Below are positions 1 to 5,589 of a DNA stretch of 5,589 nt, piece by piece. Position 1 is the stretch's first letter; each line of letters begins with the position of its first letter. Position numbers and translations under genes: made by a program. Source of the stretch: Fibrobacter succinogenes (GTDB lineage Bacteria > Fibrobacterota > Fibrobacteria > Fibrobacterales > CADBQJ01); the NCBI GenBank assembly GCA_902796785.1, contig CADBQJ010000260.1, positions 1 through 5,589 of the forward strand. Direction: 5' to 3'. Under the pieces are notes generated by a model. That model had not been told where the DNA came from, did no database searches, and saw only the letters and a program-made list of their open reading frames with translations.

Positions 1-1510
1 CCCAGAGGAACGAGAGGAGCAGCGCGGCGACCAGCCCGGTGCGCCGCAGGGGGCGCGACCGCTTCCAGCGGGGGAGCGTGAATACGACGGCGTACCAGAG
101 CAGGATCGCGGGAAGGGACCACCCCTCCACGGGGCTCCGGCCGCCCGGGGCCCGCGCCGTCAGCGAGGCGATCAGCGAGAGGAGCCGGCAGATGCAGGTG
201 GCCGCCCCTCCGAAGGCGTCCGCGCCCCAGCTCCAGACCGGATCGCAGACCAGGGCCCCCAGGCAGGAGCCGAAGAAGAGCGCCATCAGCGGGCAGGCGG
301 GGAGGTTCGCCGCGAGCGTCCAGGGGTTCGCCTGGTGGAAGAGGGTGGCGAGGACGGGCAGCGTGGCGGCCGAGGCGGCGAGAGAGACCTTGAGCGGGGA
401 GACGAGCGGGTTGTCGGGGAGGATCGCCGAGGCCGCCGGTCCGCCGTTCCAGAGGACGATTCCCGCCGTGGCGCCGAAGGAGAGGAGGAAGGCCGCGCCC
501 CCGAAATCCTCCGGCGAGGCCAGCAGCAGGAGCCAGGCTGCGAGGAGGAGCGACTGGAGGGGATTTGCCTGCCGCGCGAACCAGGGGCCGGCGAGCGCCA
601 CGGAGGCCATGACGACCGCGCGCCGGACCGAAACGGGGAACCCGCAGAGGAAGCCGTAGGCGACCAGGAGGAGGACGAGCCAGGCGGAGCTCCACTTCGC
701 CCCCAGCCCGCAGGCGCGGAGCAGGACGAGCAGGAGCCCCGAGAGGAGCGCGAGGTGCATGCCCGAGATGGCGAAGAGGTGGAAGAGCCCCGCGTCGCGC
801 AGGTCGCGCGAGAGCCCTTCGTCGAGCGAGGCGCGCTCGCCGAGGAGGACCGCCAGGCCGGCCCCGGCCTCGGCGGGCCCCATGCGGCGGGAGAGCGCGC
901 CGAGCGAGGCGGAGACGACATTGGCGCGCAAGCGGATCTTTTCCGCGGCGAGGCGCCCGGGGAGGCCGCGCGGGGAGGGGTCGGGCTCCCACGCCAGCAG
1001 CGTCCCGCGCCTGGGAGCCGAGCCGCGGGCCGCCCGCTTCGCGAAGGCCCGGTCGCGGTACGACCCGGGGTCGAGGGCCGGGCAGCGCCACGAGACGAGG
1101 ATCCGGTCGCCGGGCCGGGGGAGCTCCGCGCCTTCGCCCGCGCGCAGCAGCCGCGTCCCGTCCGCGAACGCCGCCGCCAGCTCGCGCTTCCCGAAGGCGT
1201 TCGTCCGGACGTCCGCGGCCGTCGCGGGCTCGGCGCGCCCCTCCTCGGCGCGCCAGAAGCGCGCCTCGTCGGGGGCCGGCTCCGCCGCGCGCAAAAGCAA
1301 TGCGGCCATGCCGAGCAAAAGCCATGCGCGGCTCCGCCGGAGCGGCGCGAAGAGCGATCCGGCCGCCAGCGCGGAGCAGGCGGCGAAGAGGAGGGCCGTC
1401 CCCGCGGCGGTCTCCGCGCCGAGGAGAAGGTGGACCGAGAGGCTTCCCAGAAAGGAAAAGAGAAGCGGAATTGGGTATATTGAAGAGGTGATGAGGACGC
1501 TTCCTTCCAC
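1..1510 (-). CDS. comEC: ComEC/Rec2-family DNA-uptake channel protein, 3' end cut by window edge
   Basis: Integral membrane protein expected to carry single-stranded DNA across the inner membrane during natural transformation. About 503 residues are visible and the frame is still open at position 1. Hydrophobic helices at residues ~10-85 precede a soluble DUF4131-like domain (~85-200) with the typical PGSYRDRAFAKRAARG stretch (148-163). The competence domain follows: GLFHLFAISGMHLALLSGLL at 241-260 is the family hallmark, then FPVSVRRAVVMAS, a PxxxxGAAFLLSFGATAG segment and a LPVLATLFHQANPWTLAANL segment. The visible C-terminus is a hydrophobic/basic alternation that in full-length ComEC leads into a metallo-beta-lactamase domain, so that domain may lie beyond the edge. 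The start is uncertain. GTG at 1510 keeps the first helices but has no Shine-Dalgarno site. ATG at 1591 adds an unlikely polar leader, and ATG at 1306 would drop the first helices. It diverges from the lipoprotein gene with overlapping 5' ends. Confidence 0.9.
   Translation of the reverse strand, partial: MEGSVLITSSIYPIPLLFSFLGSLSVHLLLGAETAAGTALLFAACSALAAGSLFAPLRRSRAWLLLGMAALLLRAAEPAPDEARFWRAEEGRAEPATAADVRTNAFGKRELAAAFADGTRLLRAGEGAELPRPGDRILVSWRCPALDPGSYRDRAFAKRAARGSAPRRGTLLAWEPDPSPRGLPGRLAAEKIRLRANVVSASLGALSRRMGPAEAGAGLAVLLGERASLDEGLSRDLRDAGLFHLFAISGMHLALLSGLLLVLLRACGLGAKWSSAWLVLLLVAYGFLCGFPVSVRRAVVMASVALAGPWFARQANPLQSLLLAAWLLLLASPEDFGGAAFLLSFGATAGIVLWNGGPAASAILPDNPLVSPLKVSLAASAATLPVLATLFHQANPWTLAANLPACPLMALFFGSCLGALVCDPVWSWGADAFGGAATCICRLLSLIASLTARAPGGRSPVEGWSLPAILLWYAVVFTLPRWKRSRPLRRTGLVAALLLSFLW
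1476..1481 (+). promoter_or_regulatory. Possible -10 element (TATATT) for the lipoprotein protease gene
   Basis: TATATT sits in a short AT-richer patch of otherwise GC-rich sequence, 9 bp before the ATG at 1491. If used, transcription would begin at about the start codon, giving a nearly leaderless mRNA. No convincing -35 box is present 16-18 bp upstream (the sequence there is purine-rich), and the hexamer also lies inside the comEC coding region, so this is only a candidate. Confidence 0.2.
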
Positions 1511-2867
1511 CCCGCAGTTCAGGTCAAAAATAGTATTGTTTTTGACGTTCGCGCTCTGCGCGGCGGCGTTCCTGGGCTGCTCGCCCGACATGTCCTCCTC
1601 CTCGTCTTCCTCGGAGAAATGGCGCTACGAGCTGGTCCGCTCCCTGGTCGAGAAGTCCGACGCCGTCCTCCTCCAGCTGATTCCCAACGACTCGATGCCC
1701 GGCGACACGCTCCTGGCCCATCTGGGATCGGGCGTCTTCGCCTGGACCAACCCGGGCGTGCACTACGTCCTCGAGGTGGAGAGCTCCGAGGCCGAAATGG
1801 AGCTCAACCGGTTCCAGTCGGTCGGGCGGAAGGTCTACACCTCGCCGCGCGTCAACGAGGGCGTCTGCGACGGGAAGGTCTGCCGGTTCGAGTTCGACGG
1901 CGGGTCGTCGCTGCAGTCCTGGTTCTTCGCGCTCAGCGTGGAGAACGGGAGGAAGCCCGCGCCGAAGCCCCGCGCGGTCCGCTACGGCGCCGCCGGGACC
2001 TATCCCGCCGCGCTCGACCTCAACCTCGTCTTCCTGGGAAAGCTGACCGGCTACTCCACCGACAGCGCGCAGCGCTTCTTCGCCGAGCGGCTGAGCGAGG
2101 CCATGGACTCGCTCTACGCCGACGCCGCGGTGAACGTCTCGCTCGCGGGGCGGTCGCGCGGCTCCGCCCACCCCGTGGCGGCCTACGCGAAGGAACTGGT
2201 CGACAGCGTCGAGGTCTACTTCGACGTCGGCTCCTGGGCGGTCCACTGGTACAACGGAACCCACCTGATGCTCGACGCCGACGAGCTGGCGCGGGGGTGG
2301 AGCGAACCGCTGAACGGCGCGCTCGACGTGATCGTCGTGGAGTCGATCGACGACCCCGGCTGCGTGGGGATCTCGCCGATGCCCGGCTATTCGCTCGTCG
2401 GCGGGACGAACGCCACCGTCGTCGTCGGCGTCCGGACGACCTCCTCCTCCGGCGCCATGGTCGACAACACCATCGCGGAGATCGCCAAGGCCATCAGCCA
2501 CGAAACGGGCCACTTCCTCGGGCTGCGCCACACCACGGTCACCTGGGAGGACCGCCTCGTCTTCCACGACTTCTCGATCCACGAGGACGGCCTCTCCGAC
2601 ACGCCGTTCGACCCCCTCTGCGACGCGGGGATCGCCTCCGCCTCCGCCTCGTCGCGCGCTTACGGGACCGCGTCGAAGCGCCTTCTCCCGCTGCGCTACG
2701 AAAAGGTCGTCCGGCCGGATCTGATCGGCCTCGCCATGGACGAATCGAGCTGCCCGGACTACAACAACCTCATGTTCCCCTACATCGTCGAGAGCGACGG
2801 AACGCCGACGCTGTCGCCTTCGCAGGGGGCGATCATGCGCGAGAACCTCTCCGCGCTGCCGCGCTGA
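1491..2867 (+). CDS. Predicted lipoprotein zinc protease, metzincin clan (pappalysin/M43-like)
   Basis: 458 residues. The N-terminus has arginines and a lysine (R2, R11, K13), a hydrophobic core and the lipobox FLGC with Cys30, so it should be a lipid-anchored exported protein. A serine run (35-41) follows as a tether. Residues ~45-320 are unrecognised. The catalytic part has a perfect metzincin zinc motif, HETGHFLGLRH (337-347: His337, Glu338, His341, Gly344, His347). A LSDTP motif (368-372) and a probable Met-turn in NNLMFPY (Met428) follow. The order of zinc motif, DTP, cysteine and Met-turn resembles pappalysin-type M43 peptidases. Cysteines 126/131 and 377/421 could form disulfides, fitting an extracytoplasmic location. 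ATG 1491 is chosen because it gives the best signal peptide. AGAGG at 1484-1488 is only 2 nt away, and in-frame GTG 1488 is an alternative. The substrate is unknown and exact family membership is inferred. Confidence 0.85.
   Translation: MRTLPSTPQFRSKIVLFLTFALCAAAFLGCSPDMSSSSSSSEKWRYELVRSLVEKSDAVLLQLIPNDSMPGDTLLAHLGSGVFAWTNPGVHYVLEVESSEAEMELNRFQSVGRKVYTSPRVNEGVCDGKVCRFEFDGGSSLQSWFFALSVENGRKPAPKPRAVRYGAAGTYPAALDLNLVFLGKLTGYSTDSAQRFFAERLSEAMDSLYADAAVNVSLAGRSRGSAHPVAAYAKELVDSVEVYFDVGSWAVHWYNGTHLMLDADELARGWSEPLNGALDVIVVESIDDPGCVGISPMPGYSLVGGTNATVVVGVRTTSSSGAMVDNTIAEIAKAISHETGHFLGLRHTTVTWEDRLVFHDFSIHEDGLSDTPFDPLCDAGIASASASSRAYGTASKRLLPLRYEKVVRPDLIGLAMDESSCPDYNNLMFPYIVESDGTPTLSPSQGAIMRENLSALPR
1523..1546. 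repeat. Perfect 8-bp inverted repeat with 8-bp spacer in an AT-rich patch
   Basis: GTCAAAAA (1523-1530) and TTTTTGAC (1539-1546) are exact reverse complements around the spacer TAGTATTG. The repeat lies in the signal-peptide codons of the lipoprotein gene and 13 bp upstream of the likely comEC start, in the most AT-rich stretch of this neighbourhood. It could be an operator for the divergent pair. Alternatively it is a by-product of AT-rich codons early in the gene. Some 8-bp repeats of this kind are expected by chance in a window this long. Confidence 0.4.
1593..1613 (+). repeat. Serine-codon tract (lipoprotein linker)
   Basis: Seven consecutive serine codons (TCC, TCG and TCT mixed) encode residues 35-41, just after the lipidated Cys30. 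This is a low-complexity tether between the lipid anchor and the folded protein. The mixed codons argue for selection on the protein and against a slippage-prone perfect DNA repeat. Confidence 0.7.
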
Positions 2868-2883
2868 GGGAAAATCCGGAAAA

Positions 2884-4263
2884 TCAGGCCTGGATCAGGT
2901 CGCCCGAGGCGACGAGGTCCTCGAGCTTCTTCCCCTTCAGCCCTTCGCCCGCGTAGCTGCAGAGCGGCGAGATCTCGAAGGCGCGCGGGTCGTCGGGCTG
3001 GAGCAGCCCGGCCTTCTCCAGCCACCGGGCGTGGAGCTCGAGCAGCATGCGCAGCGCGCTTTCGGGGGAGTCGTTGCCCGAGGAGTTCTTGATGGGCGCG
3101 AACCAGTCGGACCGCTCCACCTCGATGGCCGCCATGTGGCCGAACCGCGGGAAGACGTCGAACATGAACTGCTCGAACTTCCAGGCGTTCTCCTTTTCGG
3201 GGAGGACGATCGCGCCGTCGGGGCGGCACCAGGGGACCCGCTTGAAGGCGGCGTGGTAGGGGAGGCTTTCGCGCGCGGCGCTTTCGGCCACCGAGACGTC
3301 GAGCACGTGGATCGCCAGGTTGGCCCCGTCGTAGAGGAGCTGGCCCATCACGTTCTTCGCGTTGCGCATCTCCTCGGAGATGTCGGAGTATTCGGCCACG
3401 CAGGAGCCCTCGTCGGTCTCCACGAAGATCCCCACCCGTTCCGCGGCGTTCGCCTTGCGCACCACGGGGCAGGTGACCGCGCGGCGGTTCTTGAGGTGGA
3501 AGCCGATCAGCATCGGGTCGCAGACGCGGACGATCGCGTTGTCCACGCTGTAGAGGAAGAGGCTCTTCACGCCGCGTTCCTTCAGGAACTCCAGCCCGCC
3601 GGAGCGTTCGAGCGCGCGGAAGACGCCGCCGTTGCCGTCGGGCACGAGCGCGAGCTGGCAGGGCGTCTCGAGAAGGAGCTTCCCCTCCTCGTCGATGGCG
3701 GGCAGCTGCCCCTGCGAGAAGAAGAAGACGTCCTTCTCCTCCAGCCCGAAGAAGCCGTGTTCGGCGAAGAAGGAGCGGGTGTCGGCGTCGTTCAGCTGGC
3801 TGGTCATCACCAGCCAGGGAATCGCCCTGCCGTAGCGGCGCCCCAGGTGGAGCAGCCGCTGCGCCTGCAGCTCGAAGAGGGTCTTGCCCGAGGGGAGCCC
3901 GAAGTCGAAGCTGCCCTTGGGCCCGTTGTGGCCCAGGCGCGTCCCCTGTCCGCCGGCCACCAGCAGCGCGGCCACCTCGCCGTTGCGGAAGGCCGGCTCG
4001 GCCAGCTCCTCCCAGCGGGCGCGGGCCGCCGCGGTCTGGTGGGCCAGGGGGAGGAAGTCCAGCGGGCGCAGCTCCTTCGAGGCCAGCGCCCCCGCGGGCT
4101 CGCGGCGGCGGGCGTGCAGCGCGACGATCTGCGCGAAGTCCACCGACTCCAGCTCGGAGAGCAGCTGCTCGCGCTCGCTCTCCTCGAGCGAGTTCCATCC
4201 GGCGACCAGATGCGTCTGGCCGTACCTGCGCAGCGTCTCGGCGATCGCGGCGGGAAGCTCCAT
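2884..4263 (-). CDS. UDP-N-acetylglucosamine pyrophosphorylase, eukaryotic UAP1/AGX type
   Basis: 459 residues, a cytoplasmic nucleotidyltransferase expected to convert UTP plus GlcNAc-1-phosphate into UDP-GlcNAc and pyrophosphate. Family motifs appear in the expected order: the nucleotide-binding signature LLVAGGQGTRLGHNGPKG (100-117), GLPSGKTLFELQAQRL (122-137), VMTSQLND (152-159), PDGNGGVFRAL (208-218), SVDNAIVRVCDP (239-250), VAEYSDIS (289-296), WKFEQFMFDVFPRF (361-374) and WFAPIKNSSG (387-396). These match the UAP1/AGX/QRI1 group and not GlmU, as there is no left-handed-helix acyltransferase tail. Length is slightly below the roughly 500 residues of eukaryotic enzymes, as usual for bacterial members. 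Start ATG 4263 overlaps the mraY stop; an in-frame ATG at 4380 lies inside mraY and would add sequence antiparallel to nothing conserved. AAGGTG lies 5 nt upstream. A UDP-glucose or UDP-GalNAc preference cannot be excluded by sequence alone. Confidence 0.92.
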   Translation of the reverse strand: MELPAAIAETLRRYGQTHLVAGWNSLEESEREQLLSELESVDFAQIVALHARRREPAGALASKELRPLDFLPLAHQTAAARARWEELAEPAFRNGEVAALLVAGGQGTRLGHNGPKGSFDFGLPSGKTLFELQAQRLLHLGRRYGRAIPWLVMTSQLNDADTRSFFAEHGFFGLEEKDVFFFSQGQLPAIDEEGKLLLETPCQLALVPDGNGGVFRALERSGGLEFLKERGVKSLFLYSVDNAIVRVCDPMLIGFHLKNRRAVTCPVVRKANAAERVGIFVETDEGSCVAEYSDISEEMRNAKNVMGQLLYDGANLAIHVLDVSVAESAARESLPYHAAFKRVPWCRPDGAIVLPEKENAWKFEQFMFDVFPRFGHMAAIEVERSDWFAPIKNSSGNDSPESALRMLLELHARWLEKAGLLQPDDPRAFEISPLCSYAGEGLKGKKLEDLVASGDLIQA

Positions 4264-5396
4264 CACCGCACCTTGAAGAAGAGCGTCAGCCCGATGATCA
4301 GCGCGAAGACGGAGACGATGTGCATGCGCCAGGCGATCTTCGAGTTGAGCAGCGGCTTGCTGGGGAACATCGTCTTCCACTTCAGCTGGTAGTGGTGGTG
4401 GAGCGGCGCGCAGAGGAAAATCCGCTTGCCGCCGGAGAGCTTGAACCAGCCGATCTGCATCACCACCGAGAAGGCCTCGGCGATGACGACGATTCCGACG
4501 ATGGGGAGGAAGAGCCCGGCCTGCACCAGGACGAACATCAGCCCCAGCGCGCCGCCGAAGCCGATGGAGCCGGCGTCGCCCATGTAGATCTGCGCCGGCG
4601 GGCAGTTGTACCAGAGCCAGGCGATCTGCGTGCCGACGATGGCGGAGGCCAGCGGGAAGAGCTCGTCCACGCCGGGGAGGTAGGGGATGTGGAGGTAGTT
4701 CGCGAAGGTCGCGTTGCCCGAGACGTAGGCGATGATCCCCACGAAGGCGGCGCAGGTGACGATCGGCACCGCCACCAGGCTGTCGAGGCCGTCGGTGAAG
4801 TTGGTCCCGTTGGCCATGGCGGTGATGACGAAGCTGATGAAGGGGACGAAGATCCAGTTGGGGAGGTAGGGGTGCCAGAGCTCCGGCTTCACGAAGGGGA
4901 CGGTGAGGTTGCCGCGGAGCTCGGGGATGAACTTGTAGGCGCAGAAGGCGACCAGCAGGCTGAAGGCGAAGTAGAGGAAGAGGCGCGTGGTGGCGCCGAT
5001 GCCGTCGGCCTTGGCCTGGTAGCTCGCGGCGGTGGCCTGTCCCAGCCTGATCCGCCTCTTGGTGCGGATCTTCGCCACGTCGTCCACCGTCCCCACCGAG
5101 GCGTAGGCGACCAGGATGACCAGCGTGGAGACCACGTAGCCGTTCATTTCGCAGAACGAGAGCGAGGCGACGAGGGTCGCGGCCACCAGCAGCAGGCCGC
5201 CGAGGATGGGCGGGCTGGGAGGCGCTCCCTCCTTGTCGAAGTCGGAGCTGGCGTCCACCCTGCGCAGGAAGCGGAGGAAGGCCGGCATCAGGGCGAAGAC
5301 GATGAACGCCCCGAGAATGGCGGCCGCGCCCGCCCGGAACATGCGCCCCTCGAAGATGCTGTACCCCGTGAGCGCCGAAAGCAGATGGCTGATCAT
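4263..5396 (-). CDS. mraY: Phospho-N-acetylmuramoyl-pentapeptide transferase (lipid I synthase)
   Basis: 377 residues, polytopic inner-membrane enzyme that transfers phospho-MurNAc-pentapeptide from UDP to undecaprenyl phosphate, the first membrane step of peptidoglycan synthesis. About ten hydrophobic segments can be read. Catalytic signatures are VDDVAK (104-109, Asp105/Asp106), NGTNFTDGLDSL (196-207, Asp202/Asp205), YNCPPAQIYMGDAGS (263-277, Asp274) and GGKRIFLCAPLHHHY (322-336). The triple histidine 333-335 separates MraY from WecA/TagO relatives. Two regions are unusual. The normal GTPTMGG loop reads KEGAPPSPPILGG (55-67), and the loop after VDDVAK is longer by about 16 residues than in E. 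coli MraY. The segment after the HHH motif is also about 7 residues longer. ATG 5396 is chosen because it restores the usual N-terminal helix; no clear Shine-Dalgarno site precedes it. The upstream peptidase gene ends 12 bp away, suggesting an operon. Confidence 0.95.
   Translation of the reverse strand: MISHLLSALTGYSIFEGRMFRAGAAAILGAFIVFALMPAFLRFLRRVDASSDFDKEGAPPSPPILGGLLLVAATLVASLSFCEMNGYVVSTLVILVAYASVGTVDDVAKIRTKRRIRLGQATAASYQAKADGIGATTRLFLYFAFSLLVAFCAYKFIPELRGNLTVPFVKPELWHPYLPNWIFVPFISFVITAMANGTNFTDGLDSLVAVPIVTCAAFVGIIAYVSGNATFANYLHIPYLPGVDELFPLASAIVGTQIAWLWYNCPPAQIYMGDAGSIGFGGALGLMFVLVQAGLFLPIVGIVVIAEAFSVVMQIGWFKLSGGKRIFLCAPLHHHYQLKWKTMFPSKPLLNSKIAWRMHIVSVFALIIGLTLFFKVR
4269..4274 (-). 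promoter_or_regulatory. Shine-Dalgarno-like site for the pyrophosphorylase gene
   Basis: On the minus strand AAGGTG precedes ATG 4263 by 5 nt and lies within the last codons of mraY. With the TGATG stop/start overlap, this decides the start of the downstream gene and points to translational coupling. Confidence 0.55.
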
Positions 5397-5408
5397 ATTG
5401 GCCGAAAA

Positions 5409-5589
5409 TTAGCTAGAAAGGCGCCCCAGAAGCGCCGTTTCGGCCTTCGCGCTCGAGAAAAAGTCCGACAGCTCCAGGCTCTCGTCCGGGGCGTGCGGCG
5501 CGCTGTAGGGATCCTCCACGCCGGTGAGGAGGACCGGCGCGCCGGGGAGCAGTTCGCCGAAGAGCTGCGCCAGCGGGATGCTCGCGCCG
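5409..5589 (-). CDS. M20-family zinc peptidase (C-terminal end only)
   Basis: Only the last 59 residues are inside the window; the gene enters from the right edge. The fragment begins GASIPLAQLFGELLPGAPVL, the glycine-rich GxSIP turn of the catalytic domain. It continues with PHAPDESLEL, the conserved H-x-P-(N/D)-E segment whose histidine (visible residue 32) is a zinc ligand in M20 peptidases such as carboxypeptidase G2. It ends with a helix-like tail and TAA at 5411-5409. This pattern fits M20 dipeptidase/carboxypeptidase-type enzymes; DapE- or ArgE-type relatives cannot be separated from so short a piece. The gene precedes mraY by 12 bp on the same strand, so it is probably the upstream member of the same transcript, although a metabolic link to wall synthesis (for example dipeptide turnover) is only a guess. 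Confidence 0.75.
   Translation of the reverse strand, partial: GASIPLAQLFGELLPGAPVLLTGVEDPYSAPHAPDESLELSDFFSSAKAETALLGRLSS

Noticed and set aside
335..1483. Plus-strand open frame opposite comEC, rich in Glu, Arg and Gly
   Set aside because: The charged repetitive translation is the antisense of hydrophobic leucine/alanine codons in comEC membrane helices.
759..1490. In-frame open stretch upstream of the lipoprotein gene that would make a 702-residue protein
   Set aside because: It is antisense to well-conserved comEC sequence, is Arg/Ser/Ala-rich low-complexity translation typical of GC-rich shadows, and would bury the clear signal peptide and lipobox in the middle of the protein.
1524..2582. 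Minus-strand open frame opposite the protease gene
   Set aside because: No motif, and composition is typical of an antisense shadow; the plus strand carries the lipobox and zinc motif.
2868..2883. Possible bidirectional terminator between the convergent protease and pyrophosphorylase genes
   Set aside because: The gap is only 16 bp with short A runs and no stable GC hairpin followed by a T tract on either strand; the nearby CAGGCCTG palindrome is within the last codons of the pyrophosphorylase gene and too short.
2780..4198. Second minus-strand open frame over the pyrophosphorylase gene
   Set aside because: Arg/Ala/Gly/Pro-rich frame-shifted reading of the same DNA; it also runs through the convergent junction into the antisense of the protease gene.
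4264..4380. Upstream ATG at 4380 as start of the pyrophosphorylase (39 extra residues)
   Set aside because: The extension lies wholly within the conserved mraY 3' end and reads as out-of-frame translation; ATG 4263 has a Shine-Dalgarno-like site and the usual stop/start overlap.
3031..4392. Long plus-strand open frame opposite the pyrophosphorylase gene
   Set aside because: Its translation is compositionally skewed with no recognisable motif, while the opposite strand encodes a full set of UAP1-family motifs.
5397..5408. Promoter for mraY in the gap after the peptidase gene
   Set aside because: The gap is 12 bp, with no -35/-10 pair in or immediately before it; co-transcription with the peptidase gene is simpler.

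Overview
The window is a GC-rich (roughly two-thirds G+C), almost fully coding stretch of bacterial chromosome. It holds five protein genes, two of them cut by the window edges. I found no rRNA, tRNA, CRISPR array, transposase or attachment site. The genes are housekeeping-like: DNA uptake, peptidoglycan lipid I synthesis, UDP-sugar synthesis and a peptidase. There is also one secreted lipoprotein protease. The organism is diderm-like or at least lipoprotein-bearing. A eukaryote-type UDP-GlcNAc pyrophosphorylase beside a divergent MraY, plus a serine-rich linker after a lipobox, would fit a PVC-superphylum or Fibrobacterota-type lineage. That placement is inference and not proven by anything in the window.

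Layout from left to right: (1) positions 1-1510, minus strand: the N-terminal half or more of a ComEC/Rec2-type DNA-uptake channel, running off the left edge. (2) positions 1491-2867, plus strand: a predicted lipoprotein metalloprotease of the metzincin clan with a perfect HExxHxxGxxH zinc site, divergent from comEC. The most likely starts overlap by about 20 bp, so any promoters lie inside coding sequence. (3) positions 2884-4263, minus strand: a UAP1/AGX-type UDP-N-acetylhexosamine pyrophosphorylase, convergent with the protease gene with only 16 bp between the stops. (4) positions 4263-5396, minus strand: MraY, whose stop codon overlaps the pyrophosphorylase start (TGATG). (5) positions 5409-5589, minus strand: the last 59 residues of an M20-family metallopeptidase, ending 12 bp before mraY.

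Genes 5, 4 and 3 read in that order on the minus strand and look like one operon. The pyrophosphorylase would make UDP-GlcNAc, which feeds MurA (first cytoplasmic step) and MurG (lipid II step). MraY makes lipid I from UDP-MurNAc-pentapeptide. The pair therefore couples precursor supply to the membrane step of wall synthesis. mraY is outside the usual mur/fts (dcw) neighbourhood, at least on its downstream side and in the gene immediately upstream.

The points most worth a second look are the variant cytoplasmic loops of this MraY, the translational coupling of a eukaryote-type UDP-GlcNAc pyrophosphorylase to mraY, the pappalysin-like lipoprotein protease, and an AT-rich perfect inverted repeat inside the crowded divergent comEC/protease start region. 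I found no clear evidence of a wholly new multi-gene system.
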